Source: Pisaster brevispinus (lineage: Eukaryota > Echinodermata > Asteroidea > Forcipulatida > Asteriidae). Taken from it: a stretch of 64,000 nucleotides of DNA. Shown one piece after another: positions 13,201 to 52,690 of this stretch. A model generated the notes under the pieces. The model did not search any database. It was not told where the DNA came from and worked only from the letters and a program-made list of their open reading frames with translations. The stretch lies in contig JAMKCF010000004.1 of the NCBI GenBank assembly GCA_023634235.1, forward strand, positions 6,861,202-6,925,201. The letters run 5' to 3'. Within the stretch, counting starts at the first letter, position 1. Every line of letters begins with the position of its first letter. The position numbers and the translations under genes are program-made.

Positions 13201-14197
13201 CCAACTATCGAATCCTCCCAACTATAGTTGGGCCGATCCCAACTATTGACCCATTTCAGAAAGTGCAGCGCACTTACACGTACCCATCCTGTCCACCATT
13301 TGAGGAGTCAAAATGTACCAACAGGACTGACTCCCCCGGTGGCCAACTGGTAGGCGCGCTTTGTGCAGAGGTGCATTCTGCGTCGTGCAAGGGGTCAAAA
13401 GCTGGGCTGATTTTAAGTGTTGTTGGGCTGATCCTATAGTTGAGCAAATCTCATCTACAGTTGGGCCAATTCTTGAATTGGGAACAACACTGTGACATAC
13501 CTTCAAAATCCTCAGCAAAAAGTTTAGGCACTAGTAAAGTTGGCATAACTTGCGATTATGATACCTTGACTGAACTAGGCTAAAGAAAAAACACATTTTT
13601 GTGAAAACAGCCTAATAATAACTTACATGTAAGTTTTCCCGGATAGTTTATAAGTTTGTCAGCACAGCTGTGATCAGGCATTTATAACTTCAACAGAAAT
13701 TTCCAACTCAAGAAAACCTTATAATTCCAAACACCAAAGTATCAAAAAAATTACAACTGATAACAACAACCAAATAAAGAGCAAATAAAATGCTAAAGAA
13801 TAACACCAATTTGACATATGACAAACCCCTCGCAAATGCCATAAAGCCGTAACCAGTAATTCCATTGACCCAAAATGTTAGAAAGGGTATCTGTTGGTTG
13901 CGATTATCGTCAACCTTGATCCTCCTGCTGGAGGGTTGTGATTAACCTTGTAGTAAAGTTCTTAGGTCTAAGGCACGTGGCCAAAGAGCCAGTTCTGCCA
14001 AGAGCTGTGAGTATAAAGATTATCGCAGCTAGGTAGCTGCGCGATATGTCTGCAAGGAGTAAATCAAAATGTTAACAACGTTGGACGGTTTCTCTCACCT
14101 CTCCCATCAGAGTCTGCAACAGCCCGACTTGCTTCTGGCGGCACAAGATCATCTGGTTAATGTTGCTGCACTGCGATTCCATCTCAACATCCGCCAT
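4273..14197 (-). CDS. ORC5: Origin recognition complex subunit 5 (complete, 8 coding exons)
   Basis: ORC5 is an AAA+-family subunit of the nuclear complex that marks replication origins and helps load MCM2-7. Coding exons in transcript order: 14197-14099, 13151-12855, 11907-11715, 11204-11074, 10966-10827, 10336-10114, 9155-9045 and 4428-4273. All junctions are GT-AG and phases agree. The total is 1350 nt, 449 aa plus stop, close to the roughly 435 aa of vertebrate ORC5. Exon 2 has the Walker A loop GHGATGKT followed by [11 protein letters not shown]. Exon 3 begins VLDKAE, the Walker B position, where ORC5 characteristically lacks the usual acidic pair. Later family words are [76 protein letters not shown] and [19 protein letters not shown]. 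The start ATG sits in AAGATGGCGG, a YY1-like context common at housekeeping promoters. A possible acceptor (tttgcag) 13 bases upstream hints at a 5'UTR intron. Confidence 0.95.
4640..4745 (-). repeat. tRNA-derived SINE (third family), minus copy
   Basis: The minus strand reads ctgctctagaatggc followed by a B-box-like gggttcgaatcccaccc, then a tail with cctgtggatttttctc. Copies of the same family are at 5146-5300 (+), 25980-26130 (-), 47015-47290 (+) and 52545-52690 (+). Confidence 0.65.
5146..5300 (+). repeat. tRNA-derived SINE (third family), plus copy
   Basis: A D-arm-like gctcagtggtctagtggtaa is followed by tgctctagaatggcag and a T-arm-like gagttcaaatccaatcc. The tail contains tttgcctttggattattttcacagg and continues into cagtgtatgggtaaaacaca. 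It is the same body as the copies at 47015 and 52545. Confidence 0.65.
5617..5742. repeat. Palindrome of two opposed SINE 3' halves
   Basis: The left arm (tttaaataatttgggt, aaagaaaaatt, acttgaacct) is the reverse complement of the right arm (aggttcaattcctgctcc, gtcaatttttcttt, acccaaattatttaaa). The arms are about 55 nt with a short loop. Both correspond to the 3' half and tail of the T-family SINE. Confidence 0.6.
6398..6626 (+). repeat. 46-bp minisatellite, about 5 copies
   Basis: A unit beginning gccctctttggtttggtcgg and ending actgtttgccgtt starts at 6398, 6444, 6490, 6536 and 6581. The fourth copy lacks one base and the last copy has point changes. It lies in ORC5 intron 7. Confidence 0.9.
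7025..7164. mobile_element. Foldback MITE (gatttcacaaag family), copy 1
   Basis: The ends are inverted: ggggtcgatttcacaaa on the left and tttgtgaaatcgacccc on the right, with internal palindromic actagtcctaa/ttaggactagt words. Related elements are at about 40907-41075 and 50239-50386. It sits inside another dispersed repeat (cactggacc...aggccagtgattatagccctggg), whose sequence resumes after the element. Confidence 0.75.
7440..7620 (+). pseudogene. Non-LTR retrotransposon reverse-transcriptase tail (decayed)
   Basis: The plus strand can be read as [20 protein letters not shown]. This resembles the C-terminal part of CR1/jockey-type reverse transcriptases (L..LQ..QN.AAR). No long open frame remains. 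Scattered related pieces may continue toward 7700. Confidence 0.6.
8630..8957 (+). repeat. tRNA-Leu-derived SINE, copy 1
   Basis: The head reads tggccgaattgttaagggca, then ccggactcaagctctggtgt, then gtgggttcgagtcctggt. This matches the arms of a tRNA-Leu with a CAA-like anticodon loop. The body (ttgtccttgaacaag, ccataattg, gggacattaagc, taaaagaacccag) is shared with 29780, 37127, 39107 and 48168. Confidence 0.8.
9184..9770 (+). repeat. Dispersed repeat, copy 2, split by an insertion
   Basis: 9184-9340 and 9600-9770 together match 1168-1445. The 9345-9599 interior is unrelated and ends gcgctatataagaa, a word typical of SINE-like tails in this window. Insertion into the older repeat is the simplest reading. 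Confidence 0.5.
9920..10050 (-). repeat. tRNA-derived SINE (T family), minus copy
   Basis: The minus strand has gatagctcagttggtagagc and a degenerate B-box-like region (aggtcccaggttcaagtc). The ggtctccctattt leader word is shared with the copy at 3850-3880. Confidence 0.65.
10374..10579. mobile_element. MITE (cccaatttcat/gcttaag family), diverged copy
   Basis: The ends resemble an inverted pair (gcccgatatcatagagct and atgaaattggaccctgg), and the interior (agtagctggacacaaccaa, ttaccagaat) matches 26193-26371. It lies between ORC5 exons 5 and 6, starting 38 bases upstream of exon 6. Confidence 0.55.
12363..12791 (+). mobile_element. piggyBac-type MITE, copy 1
   Basis: TTAA at 12363-12366 is followed by AGGTTGAGTCATAGATTGGT. 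The right end reads ACCAATCTATGACCCTACCT followed by TTAA at 12788-12791. Inverted ends plus TTAA duplication are the hallmark of piggyBac-superfamily elements. At about 430 bp it is non-autonomous. It carries an open frame (12446-12697) resembling one in the inverted partner at 30350-30792. It lies in ORC5 intron 2, antisense to the gene. Confidence 0.8.
13199..13490. repeat. ccaactatagttgggc inverted-repeat cluster
   Basis: Words such as cccaactatagttgggc, tcccaactattg, tcctatagttgag and acagttgggccaattc recur in both orientations across ORC5 intron 1. A short foldback or tandemly mutated element is likely. No coding content is seen. Confidence 0.45.
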
Positions 14198-14261
14198 CTT
14201 GTGTTAATTCTGCAAACAAATGTGAAAATGTCACAATAATTTAATTGACACAATATATGAT

Positions 14262-14370
14262 CAAAGCAGGCATGTGGCTGTAAATGGAGTTACGATCTCT
14301 AAGTCTAATCCAGTTATACTGTACGAGCTCATAATTCTATGTACAGCCGTGGGTCTGCTTTGATCATGAT
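14262..14370. mobile_element. Small foldback MITE (gatcaaagcaggc family), copy 1
   Basis: Inverted ends gatcaaagcaggcatgtggc and gtgggtctgctttgatc enclose about 70 bp. A second, slightly longer copy is at about 62122-62282. It sits 65 bases upstream of the ORC5 start codon, so it may overlap the ORC5 5' leader or promoter. Confidence 0.65.
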
Positions 14371-15535
14371 GACACAGCACCTTTAATAGCAAACTAACTT
14401 TACATTTAGAAGTTACCTCAACATTTATAAATCTTTTGGCTTACAAAAATTTGATTTACACTTAGTTTCCATGGCAACTACTGACACAAATTATCATCTT
14501 TTAGGACGGGAGTTAAGTGAGGCAAATTAAATTGAATAGACATCATCCTCGGGTCAGGTAGTCCTTTCCATGACAACTAATGATGACGACAAATATCATC
14601 ATTAATTTTGGAATAGATGTAGTAGAGGTAGAAGTAGGTTAATGATGATGTCTGGATATGACATACGACTAAAACTCAAAGTAAAAGTGTCCAATAAACA
14701 TTATTATTCAAAAACAAGTCATGGACAGACCTCCATCACTCACGAGGTGGTGGCATTCAGTCATCAAACCATCATCAAACCATCATCAAACCATCATCAT
14801 CATCATTGTCGTTTTATTCATGGCAGTGTATACTGTGCCGGTACTGAACATGCTCAGTGACTGTTTGGGGGATTCGGACCATTTCTGAATTTCGGACTTT
14901 ATTTTCCCTTTTAAGTTAAAAAAAAATGTATTATTCATTTAAATGTTTGAGTGAACTTTTTATAGTTACAAAAAAACACATTTGTTTTGGGGGGAAGAAA
15001 AAAAACCCAGCACCAACAGGGATTCGAACGTGGCATGTGTCAATAGCTGATTGGGATGCATTCTGCTGAGCTACGCAACAATGGTCAACTCAAATATCTC
15101 GGCAATTTAGTACTGTTGGCTACTTAAAGAACTAAGTAAAAGTGGGCGCTACAAAAGTATTTGCTGGCTAAATAACATTATTTAGGAAAAATGTTGCTCA
15201 TTTGGCAGCCAACATGGCCAAACTGAACTGAACTGAACTGCGGACATTTTGAACACTGAGTCAAAAAAAAGATTTTAAAAAAGAACAAAACAGAAAAAAC
15301 AAGTTAATATATACACTGGACCGTCACCATGCCATCCAGTGGACACATAACACAGTGACATGCTGAAGAAAAAGTATTCAAAATTATAATAACTTTTAAA
15401 AGCCTAAAAACTATTGAAATAACGTCAGAAGATAAACAATAAAAACCACTGATGACTTTAGTTGTACTTGCGATCTATCTTTTAGTTTTACGATTATCGC
15501 AACTATGATTTATGAATGATGACTCGTCACTCAGG

Positions 15536-16590
15536 TACAGTCATTTGACCAGTTCGGGATCATTGACCAGTTCGGGATCACTTCAACTTTGCAACAACCC
15601 CATAATTAAGTTACTTCTCACATTACCAATTTCTGTTGATACATGTGAAGAATAACATGCAATAAACCAACAAACCCATAATAAGGTTCCAAACTTTATC
15701 AACAAATAAATTATGGCCATTTTCTTGAAGTTTGTCTGCGATTTTGATCATTATTTTTAAAAAAAATGTTGGTTGAAAAACGCTGTTAAAACTTCTCACC
15801 TTTAAAATGTGAACGCCAGGGCGAATAACATTTATGTTAAATGCTTAGAATGTGTTAAAAATATTTCAGGTAAATACTGAGCAGTCGTCTTGATTTTTTG
15901 AGGAGACGAAATTACCGAAATCGTCTTTTGGGGGGCATCGTACCCTTGACCAGTTCGGGATCACTCACTACTCAGCATCTCTCATTGCGTCAAATGGTGC
16001 CGCACTCAGTGAGGTAAAATCTTACTGCTGCAGTCGAAAGTTTATTTGTTGCTTTTACGATACATTTCTTCAACAAATTCTTGTAGGAATATATTTTTTT
16101 TTGTGAGAAAATGAAACTTAGAGGAGGAAATTGCGACTGTAAGAATAGATATTTGGGTCAATGTTGCTTTTAGGCGTGCTTCACCTTTTCATTTGCCTTT
16201 GCTGTTGTTTTGTGTTTTTGTTGCTGGATTTTTGCGCTGCTGTTGAATACACTTGCATGAAATTCTCTGGAGAAAGGAAGTCCATGTCCATGCCAACACA
16301 CGTTTGTGTCCTTGAGAGACAGTTTTATGAATGGGAGTATTGGTTTGCAATAGAGGGCAAGCTACTGATTCAGAATAGAATCAACTGATCCTGAACTGGT
16401 CAAACAGGTGACAATACTTTTCTCAAAGCCTCTTCAAAAGTACTAATCTTTTTTTGTCAGTGGATACTTGGTGAGTTTTATAACATGTTTAGCTAAACTG
16501 ATAAACTTTTTTGTTTAAAATGTCAAAGAGATTGCAACCAAAAACAATGTGAATTCAAAAAGTGATCCCGAACTGGTCAAATGACTGTAG
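15536..16590. mobile_element. Tc1/mariner-type non-autonomous element, 1.05 kb
   Basis: The left end TACAGTCATTTGACCAGTTC and the right end (reverse complement identical over about 27 bp) are flanked by TA, as expected for Tc1/mariner insertions. The subterminal motif gaccagttcgggatca occurs at about 15548, 15564 and 15950 on the plus strand and near 16386 and 16563 inverted. A 75-codon frame at 16161-16388 starts with a hydrophobic stretch but matches no transposase I recognise. Confidence 0.75.
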
Positions 16591-16623
16591 TCAGTTCAGA
16601 CCACGAACGAGTCTGTCACAGCA

Positions 16624-16689
16624 TAGAACTCTATGGTCACACTGTGACTGTGACTCTTATGTGAGTGTGAGTGTGACCATAGAGTTCTA
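16624..16689. repeat. Hairpin with 19-bp arms
   Basis: tagaactctatggtcacac and gtgtgaccatagagttcta are perfect inverted repeats around a GTGA-rich loop of about 28 bases. It sits directly beside the right end of the mariner-type element. Confidence 0.8.
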
Positions 16690-18970
16690 ATCACTGTGTC
16701 AGCAAGAGGGACTGGAATGTTCTGCATGATGGAAATACATACCAAACGACCTCCTCAAAGACTAGAAGTTACCCAACATATTACCATAAGTAAACATTGC
16801 TTCTTTGTTCATTGATTGTCATGAAAGTGCAATGAAAATCGCCGAGTCACTGTCCCTTCTCGCCGGTGGCCGGTTGTTGCAAACAAAACGAATGTCGCGT
16901 GCACACTACTGTGACAGCTCCGTGACCAACTTCAGATTTATTGACGGCCTAGGAATACTTATCTTAAAGTGATAATTGGTCGACGGTATTTACCAAACTG
17001 TTAAAATCAAAGTCGTTTCCACAGTATTATGTAGTGCAAAAGAATATACAAAATTTTGTGGAATGTTAATTTGATCAGTACACCAGTTGTTAACTCAATC
17101 GAATCCTGACAAACTAGTGGTAAATGTGGATGGAAAAAGGATCCTTGGCAAAAGAAACACATAATAGAAACTTTGCAAAAACTAAATCCTTATGGAGGTG
17201 CCAGGCACACAGATCCCATTTGTGCAAACTTCCGAGCACTTGTATGGAGCTACGCACATAATGAGAAAATACAACTATTTTGGCGAGATTCCATTTCAAA
17301 TGAATGAGGGGGGACCAGTTGCTCTTTGACTTGATGCCTCTCTTGCGGGCTTCCAGTACTTGAGTGGGCATGTAAAGTGGATCAACCACAGGCCTAATTA
17401 AAAGGTGACACATTTTAATGAACCAATTCCAGGGGTTATGAGTGAGCAATGTATCATGTATGCTGGGGAAAAAATGGCGCGGTGGGATCGAGCACCCCTG
17501 GGAACAAGGTGCCCCCCCCCCCCCCCCGGCACACACACCCACTCATTAGTTCCACTAACTAGCCCCCATCTTAAATCATAAACTTACCATGTTTTCAAAG
17601 ATCAACAATTTATTATTATTATTATTATCATTGTTATTGTTTTTATTTTATTTTTTCATTATTATTACACAGAGTGCCACTCTAATACTACTTAGGGCCC
17701 AGTCACAAAATGGTCACCCATCTACAAACGGTCACCGGATTTAACTTTCCAAACACTATCCTGCCTGGAGTCTGCATATGCTATAGAGAGAGCGTGCCCA
17801 TGCAGCGGCAGCAGAAGCAGCAGAAGCAGCAAGAGGGAGGAGAGACACTCGGTGTGTGTGCTGGATTTTGCAGGTAATAACTACTGTTTGAAAATATCAG
17901 GTGTTTTATTAGTTTTACTTGACTTCTACTACTTTTTACTTATGATATGCTACGAACCTAATTTTCCAAAATTTAAATTGCTTACTTTAGATCAATATGG
18001 GCTAAGACTTAAGTACATGTATGTACTACTTTTTAGATACTCAGACAGAGTCAGACAAAGTTGGCAACAGACAAACAGTTATGCGATTTCCGGTCACAGC
18101 TAAATTAAAGCTGGGTTTATTTTATATAGCATGCACAAAATTGCAATTCACTTAAATGGGCAAGGAGCCGGATGCCAGACACAGGGCAAACAGACTAAAC
18201 AGACACACAAACACTTGCACACACAAAAAACATCTAGTCTAACCCACTGTAAAATAAAATGGAACCTCTCGTCCATCCAAAAAATTGTGGTCACCCAAAA
18301 AGGCCAAAGGACACAATTGTCCTTCCAATATGGAATCCATTTCCACTGGACTTGTTGTCCATATACAACTACACAAGGACCAAACCAAAACACAACATGC
18401 TGAGTCACCTGACCCAACCTCCACAGTAAACCTAACTAAAAATTAACCATATAACAATTAACCGTTAAGTTCCAAAGTGGAATGCCTGAGGGGATAAACA
18501 AGCCCCAACGGAACCGAAGGGCGCTTCAAATCTAGTTTTAAGTTTAAAGTACCGATTGCATCTCTAACACTGTTAGTAACAGTGATGAACAATTAAATTT
18601 TTCCCAAGTTGGAACGCACGAGGGGATAAACTAGCTTAAATTACATACTGCATCTTACCCATGGCATAAGTTTAATTCCCCAAGTTGGAACACACGAGGG
18701 GACCTGTTAAAATAGCCCTTGCTAAGGCACTATGGTAAGGCACTATTAATATTACTGAAGGTTATAATGTTTTGGTTTTTGATAAAAAATTACATGTACA
18801 TTTCCTTGACAGCCTTGTTACCCCCCTATCAACGAAATCCCTGTCATTTTTCTGTCCCAAAAATTCTGTAAAGAAAATGATGGCGGAATGAAAGGGAGGT
18901 GGTTGACGAAAAATTAATGTTTTCCCAACAAAAAGCTGTACAAAAAACACCCCCCACGAAACTAACTCCC

Positions 18971-19099
18971 ATTGGTTAATGGTTAACACCCAACCCTGAT
19001 TGGTCAATCCATTTAACCAATCAAAACCCAACTCTATCATATGCCTCATGTCGATTGGTTGTCAACACCACCAATGGATCCGCCGGATCCATATAAATA
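18971..19099 (+). promoter_or_regulatory. Candidate TATA promoter with five CCAAT boxes
   Basis: ATTGG/CCAAT motifs occur at 18971, 18999, 19017, 19054 and 19071, followed by TATAAATA at 19092-19099 in a GC-richer context. This is a textbook CCAAT-TATA arrangement and could be the start of ABCC gene A, 3.4 kb upstream of its first coding exon. No donor of a matching 5'UTR exon is convincing, and the TATA box can also be read on the minus strand. Confidence 0.35.
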
Positions 19100-19318
19100 G
19101 CTTCACGGCGAACACAGCCGGCCGTTCACATCCCCAAATACAGCTCCTCTACCACCCATTTCCATTGCATATTAGTTATCTGTGAATTAAAATAGACTTG
19201 CCCCGGTCCCCCCACAATTTGTGCATGCAAATGTGGACCCGAAATCACATACTATGCTGAATAATAAAGCATTTGATCATTTAGTTGATAAAATGAACTA
19301 TTATTAATTAGTGTATCG

Positions 19319-19463
19319 ATACATTTCCCCCCTTCCATTAAATTTTTCTAAAACTAAGCAAAATTTGCTTAATTTTAGAAAAATTTAATGAAAGGGGAAA
19401 TGTACCATTCATAGACCCCCCTCCCCCCTCGTTACCAATATTGGTAAGGGGGGCTATGAATGA
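19319..19463. repeat. Two adjacent hairpins
   Basis: Hairpin 1 pairs ccattaaatttttctaaaa with ttttagaaaaatttaatg, extended by matching C-rich/G-rich flanks. Its loop (taagcaaaatttgctta) is itself nearly palindromic. Hairpin 2 follows at once: cattcatag ... ctatgaatg with ccccc/ggggg and a ccaatattgg centre. A foldback element or cruciform-prone site is likely. Confidence 0.7.
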
Positions 19464-20420
19464 TTGTGCAGAAATAGATGATCCCAACCAAATTTATTGT
19501 GGGGCCATATACTGTGTAAAGGGTGCAAATTAAAGCTGATTTGGTTGCAGGGCTAGCCCAGTGTACATTCTCTAGTAAAAACTGTTTAAGTCTCAGGCTG
19601 TCTGTGTTTTGTGTCTTTTTATGTTTTATAACACCCAATACCCCCCCCCCCCGAAAAACCACCAGATTCACTATAATATTAATAAGTGCCCCCTCAAATA
19701 AACTGACATTTTACACTACTTGGACATAGGCCTATGGGAAGAGACTTGCATTTTTTCCCAACTTTCATGACATGCATGATAGGCATTCTTCGCTCACACA
19801 GCTAGCGCTGTATGCGCAGAATGGTGATCGCAAGCAGAATTCGGCGGGAAGCAGAGCCATGAAATTGGCTACTTATGCTTTTTCCTGACTGTGTTTTAAT
19901 AGTGTTGGTAGAATCGTTTCTGTCCTTGCTCTATGGTATAATCGACCATGAGGACTCTATTTATTGGAAAATTAGTGCATTCACAAAAACTTGATTTAAC
20001 CTTTGAGTCCCTCTTTAAGGTTTATTGGAAAGGAATTTGCCTAGAATTGGCCTAGTTTGATCATAGAGCAAGGACCAGAGGTCCTTGCTCTATAGTTTGA
20101 TGTACACTGCTAAGCAAGTCCCATAGATCGCTAAGACCGAAGGGCTTTTGAAGTTGAATGGTTTGTTTGTCCTAATCTTCATCTCAGTGGAACCTTTACT
20201 TGAAATGTTTTTTTTAGTCCCTACCTGATCGTGGATTTTGTCTATCTTTGGTTATCCTTGACTCTTGAGTCCTTCCTCTGTGGGTTTATTTATCTTTCCG
20301 TCTTTAAACGGAACTTTTATTATTTAAAAAAACCAGATTACACTAGGCTTGTTCTACACACCATGTTCATGTTACTGTTATCAGCAGGACTGATGCTTCA
20401 TTTTTGAAAGGGCAAGGCCA

Positions 20421-20500
20421 CTATTCAATTCAATTCAATTCAATAATACGTTTATTCCATACTCTTGTTGAAAAAAAAAACAATTGTGAGAATTAAACAG
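20421..20500 (+). repeat. (AATTC)n microsatellite with retroposon-like end
   Basis: Four to five tandem ATTCA units precede aatacgtttattcc and an A-run. A related (AATTC/ACTCA) run is at 46021-46055. It resembles the 3' end of a short retroposon. No coding remnants are recognised. Confidence 0.5.
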
Positions 20501-22359
20501 TATAGAAATTTAACAAATCTAAAGCGCATTAAATTAAACAAAAAGAATATAATCTAAAAGCAAATAATAAATTAATAACTAGGAATTAACTATGTACAAG
20601 ACAGGAGCGAGAGCATGAGGCTGTTAGAGTAAGCCGAGGCTTGTAGACAACAGCCTTTATACAGACAAGTAAACAAACAAACAAATACACAAACAAACAA
20701 ACAAACAAACATCAAAGAAGAAACAAGGACAAGACAATTACACAATGACAATACAAAATGCTATTAAAGGAGTTTTCTCCTTGGTAAAGGGTTATGAGGA
20801 AATGGAAGCATCGAGAGGCACCAAGGCAATTGCCTCCATCAACTAGGCATGTGGCCACAACACGCCACAAAAGTACAACAAATGCCACCTTTTTCATTCT
20901 GTAGAAAACCTGACTTCTATCTCCCAGGATGGATGATGTGCAGAAAGTATATATAGGAAAGATTGTACATGTACTTTACTTGTGATGTGCTATGGTTTGC
21001 TGTCCCAAGCTGATCCATTATGTAATTCATGTGTGTATAAATTCTTATGACAATTATGTCATTGAGGACAACTTATTATAATAATAATAGACGTACATTG
21101 TAAATTATTTGTTGACTTAACGTACAGAGCCCCTGTGGTATGTGAATAATGCATACTGTAGAATGCTTGCCAGGCCTTGTGCCTGAGCTTTTTGTCAAGT
21201 AGCGCACTGGGCTAGTAAATTGTGTAGTTTTACTTGCCCCTTGGAAGTTTTAATACATACACTGTATATAGCCCAGATTTTAAACATGTATTGTCATAAA
21301 TGTATCTTTCTGATGTGTGGTAGTGATCACAACAAGTTTAATGAGCAAATGAAGTGACATTCACACACTCACAAATAAATTAACACATTTGTAAAGTTTA
21401 TTATTCACATCTGAAAAGGAAGAAATATTGAGCATTTTAAACAAGTAGGTTGCACAGTTTCTAGTAGCCCACAGGGCAAGTTGAGAAGTAGTGTCTACTA
21501 GCCCATTGCAGTTTTGACTCAAATGCAGGGCTAGTGTCAGTTGTGATCCCTGCTTGCACCATGGAGCCTTCTTCCTCCATGCTTGCACACAGGCCCAATT
21601 TCACAAAGCGGTAAGCAGATAGTGTTGCTAACTAAATTGAGATTGTTAGCTGAGCAAAAAAAATGCAGGGAACCGGTCACAAGCAGTGTAGATTAAAGGG
21701 TACATTTATTTTTGACTGGTAACCCAAACCCATTTCTTCCAAGCTATGATTTTCTGCGAGTTAAAGCACATGAAACTCTGAGATTATGGCCAAAAATTGG
21801 GCAGGTTTATATTTGGTGCTTGCCCAGTTGAGGGGATGAAATCAAAGATGGAATTTCTTTCCACAGAGTAAAATGGAACTTCTGTTTTAAATCAGTGGCC
21901 TGTTAATGTTGCATCTAAGCATTTTAAACACTTTAAACTGAACGAAAATTATTTCTTTTCTTTTTTTTATATTAGAAATCGGGGCTTTGGATAATGCTTT
22001 AAAAGCAATAGATGAGCAATGTTGTCTGTCTTACCTTATAAGGAAACTGTTGACTTATTTTCATTTCATATCATTTCAGTGATGTCACAGGATTAAGACA
22101 GGGTACAAGATTTAAACAAATAGTTCCACATAAAATTAAATGCAAGTTCAAGTCCTGCTCTTAGTCAATATTTCTGAGTTCAACCCAAATATTGTTTACA
22201 ATTTACCCCTCAGTTTCTCTTGTGGTTTGTTACTTCATATTTGAAATAAAAAGTTGCATCCTCTTCAGGTGATCCCTTGGCTGCCGCATTCCTGATCGTA
22301 AACTTGGGTGTGATCCCTGTCTACACTAATGGTTGAATGGCTTCTGACTGGCACTAGGG

Positions 22360-22490
22360 AGACTGCCAACATTAGGGCTAGATACATGTAGCTCATCAGT
22401 TGGTCGAGCGATGGCACATGTGTTATTCCAGAGGTCACAGAATTGAGTCCCCCTCTAGTCAATTTTTCTTTGCTAAACCCCAAAACTATA
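22360..22490 (+). repeat. tRNA-derived SINE (T family), plus copy
   Basis: The sequence gggctagatacatgtagctc, then agttggtcgagcga, then ttgagtcccc, then gtcaatttttctttg carries a degenerate A box, B box and tail. A partial older copy lies just upstream (22110-22260, with gttcaagtcctgctct and a tcaacccaaat tail). It is 50 bp upstream of the first gene A exon. Confidence 0.55.
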
Positions 22491-22586
22491 AAATTATGAA
22501 TATTTTAAATTGTGCCTTCATGTTCTTTTTCTTCCACCAGTGTTCCGATCTTCATGTAAGCTAGCTCCTATGCACAATAGAGCACA

Positions 22587-51561
<28,975 letters not shown>

Positions 51562-52544
51562 AAACAGGAGCACAAATAAAATGTGTTACATATCAGACCT
51601 TCACAGATCATTACCTCCAGGCCAGATTTCAAAAAGCTTGTTAGGAAGAAAATGTTGCTCTGCAAATTCAGTTGCTTAGCTTAAACAATTGCAGGGCACC
51701 AGTTGCATCAATGAGAAGTACATGACATTTCGACTGGTGACCCGCTTCTGCTAAGCAAGATATTTTTTTAATTATTATGATTATTTATATCACCAAGACA
51801 AACCTTACAAAAATTACAAAGAAACAAGTACACGAAGATGAAAGAAAAAAGGTAATCCAAACACTGCCAAACAAAAAATCAAAAAGGTTAACAATTGTAC
51901 AATTTTTGAATAAAGAGGCCCTAGATAATAATTACATGTAAGAAAAAGTGAGAACATTTTATTTTTAACAAATGAATAAATAACTAAATATAACAAACAG
52001 TAATTTTGTGCTGAGCAAATTTTACATTCTTACCAGCTTGATGAAATCATGCCCTGACTGTAGCTTATTCTCTGTTGTGTTTTGGGTATGCATGAATAAG
52101 AAGGCTCAGGTCATGTCCAAATGGCGGCTGCGGCTGCAGCCTTTGCTCAAGGTAGCCATAGCCATGGCCACCAATTTGGACACGGCTTAAGGCTGGTTTG
52201 TGCCTTAAGCTAACATTTGTGCAAAGAAAATGAAGACATCTTAACTTTGGGCCGAATCATTTACACAATTATTCGTAGAGCTTTTTTTTTTTTCAAGAAA
52301 GACTCTTCTAGAGTCGAAATGTCAGGTCACTAGTTATTTTTTGCAACTTTAATTTTTGTTCAATAACAATATTTAGCTATTTTGTCTACAGAGCTCGGGG
52401 AAAGTACTGAGTATACAGTACTTAATACACATCAGTGGAAGGGTAAAACCAAATTATAGTATTTATCCCGATGCAAAAATCAACGTCTATTAAATCGATG
52501 CGGTACCTGCTGCTAAGGATTCGGACCTGCCTCTAGCCACCGGG

Positions 52545-52690
52545 CTAGCTCGGTGGTTTAGTGGTAAGACATTTGCTCTATCAATGCAAAGGTCGTGGGT
52601 TTGAATCCCACTCAAGTGATTTGCCTGTGGATTTTTTTTTCTTCACAGAACTCGGAAAGTACTGAGTATACAGTGCTTAATACAAGGTAA
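52545..52690 (+). repeat. tRNA-derived SINE (third family), plus copy
   Basis: ggctagctcggtggtttagt, then ggtaagacatttgctctatc, then gtgggtttgaatcccactca, then gcctgtggatttttttttcttcacag, then gtactgagtatacagtgctt. Its tail continues into the 18-bp minisatellite. A second body fragment of the family is at 52385-52470. Confidence 0.75.

Larger units (their letters stand above)
14198..22540. other. Intergenic region between divergent ORC5 and ABCC genes
   Basis: About 8.3 kb separates the ORC5 start from the acceptor preceding the ABCC gene A start. No conserved protein exon is seen. Contents: a MITE at 14262-14370, a mariner-type element at 15536-16590, a hairpin at 16624-16689, a CAG-rich block with a donor at 17790-17872, a CCAAT/TATA cluster at 18971-19099, hairpins at 19319-19463, an (AATTC)n repeat at 20421-20445 and SINE pieces at 22110-22490. 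Promoters for both genes must be here. No CpG island stands out by eye. Confidence 0.6.

Noticed and set aside
16161..16388. 75-codon frame with hydrophobic start as a secreted peptide gene
   Set aside because: It lies inside the mariner-type element. The Cys/Leu/Phe-rich start reflects T-rich sequence and no start-region or conservation evidence is available.
18131..18424. Overlapping reading frames of about 90 codons on both strands
   Set aside because: The block is C/A-rich with few stops by composition. There is no similarity to known proteins and no splice context.
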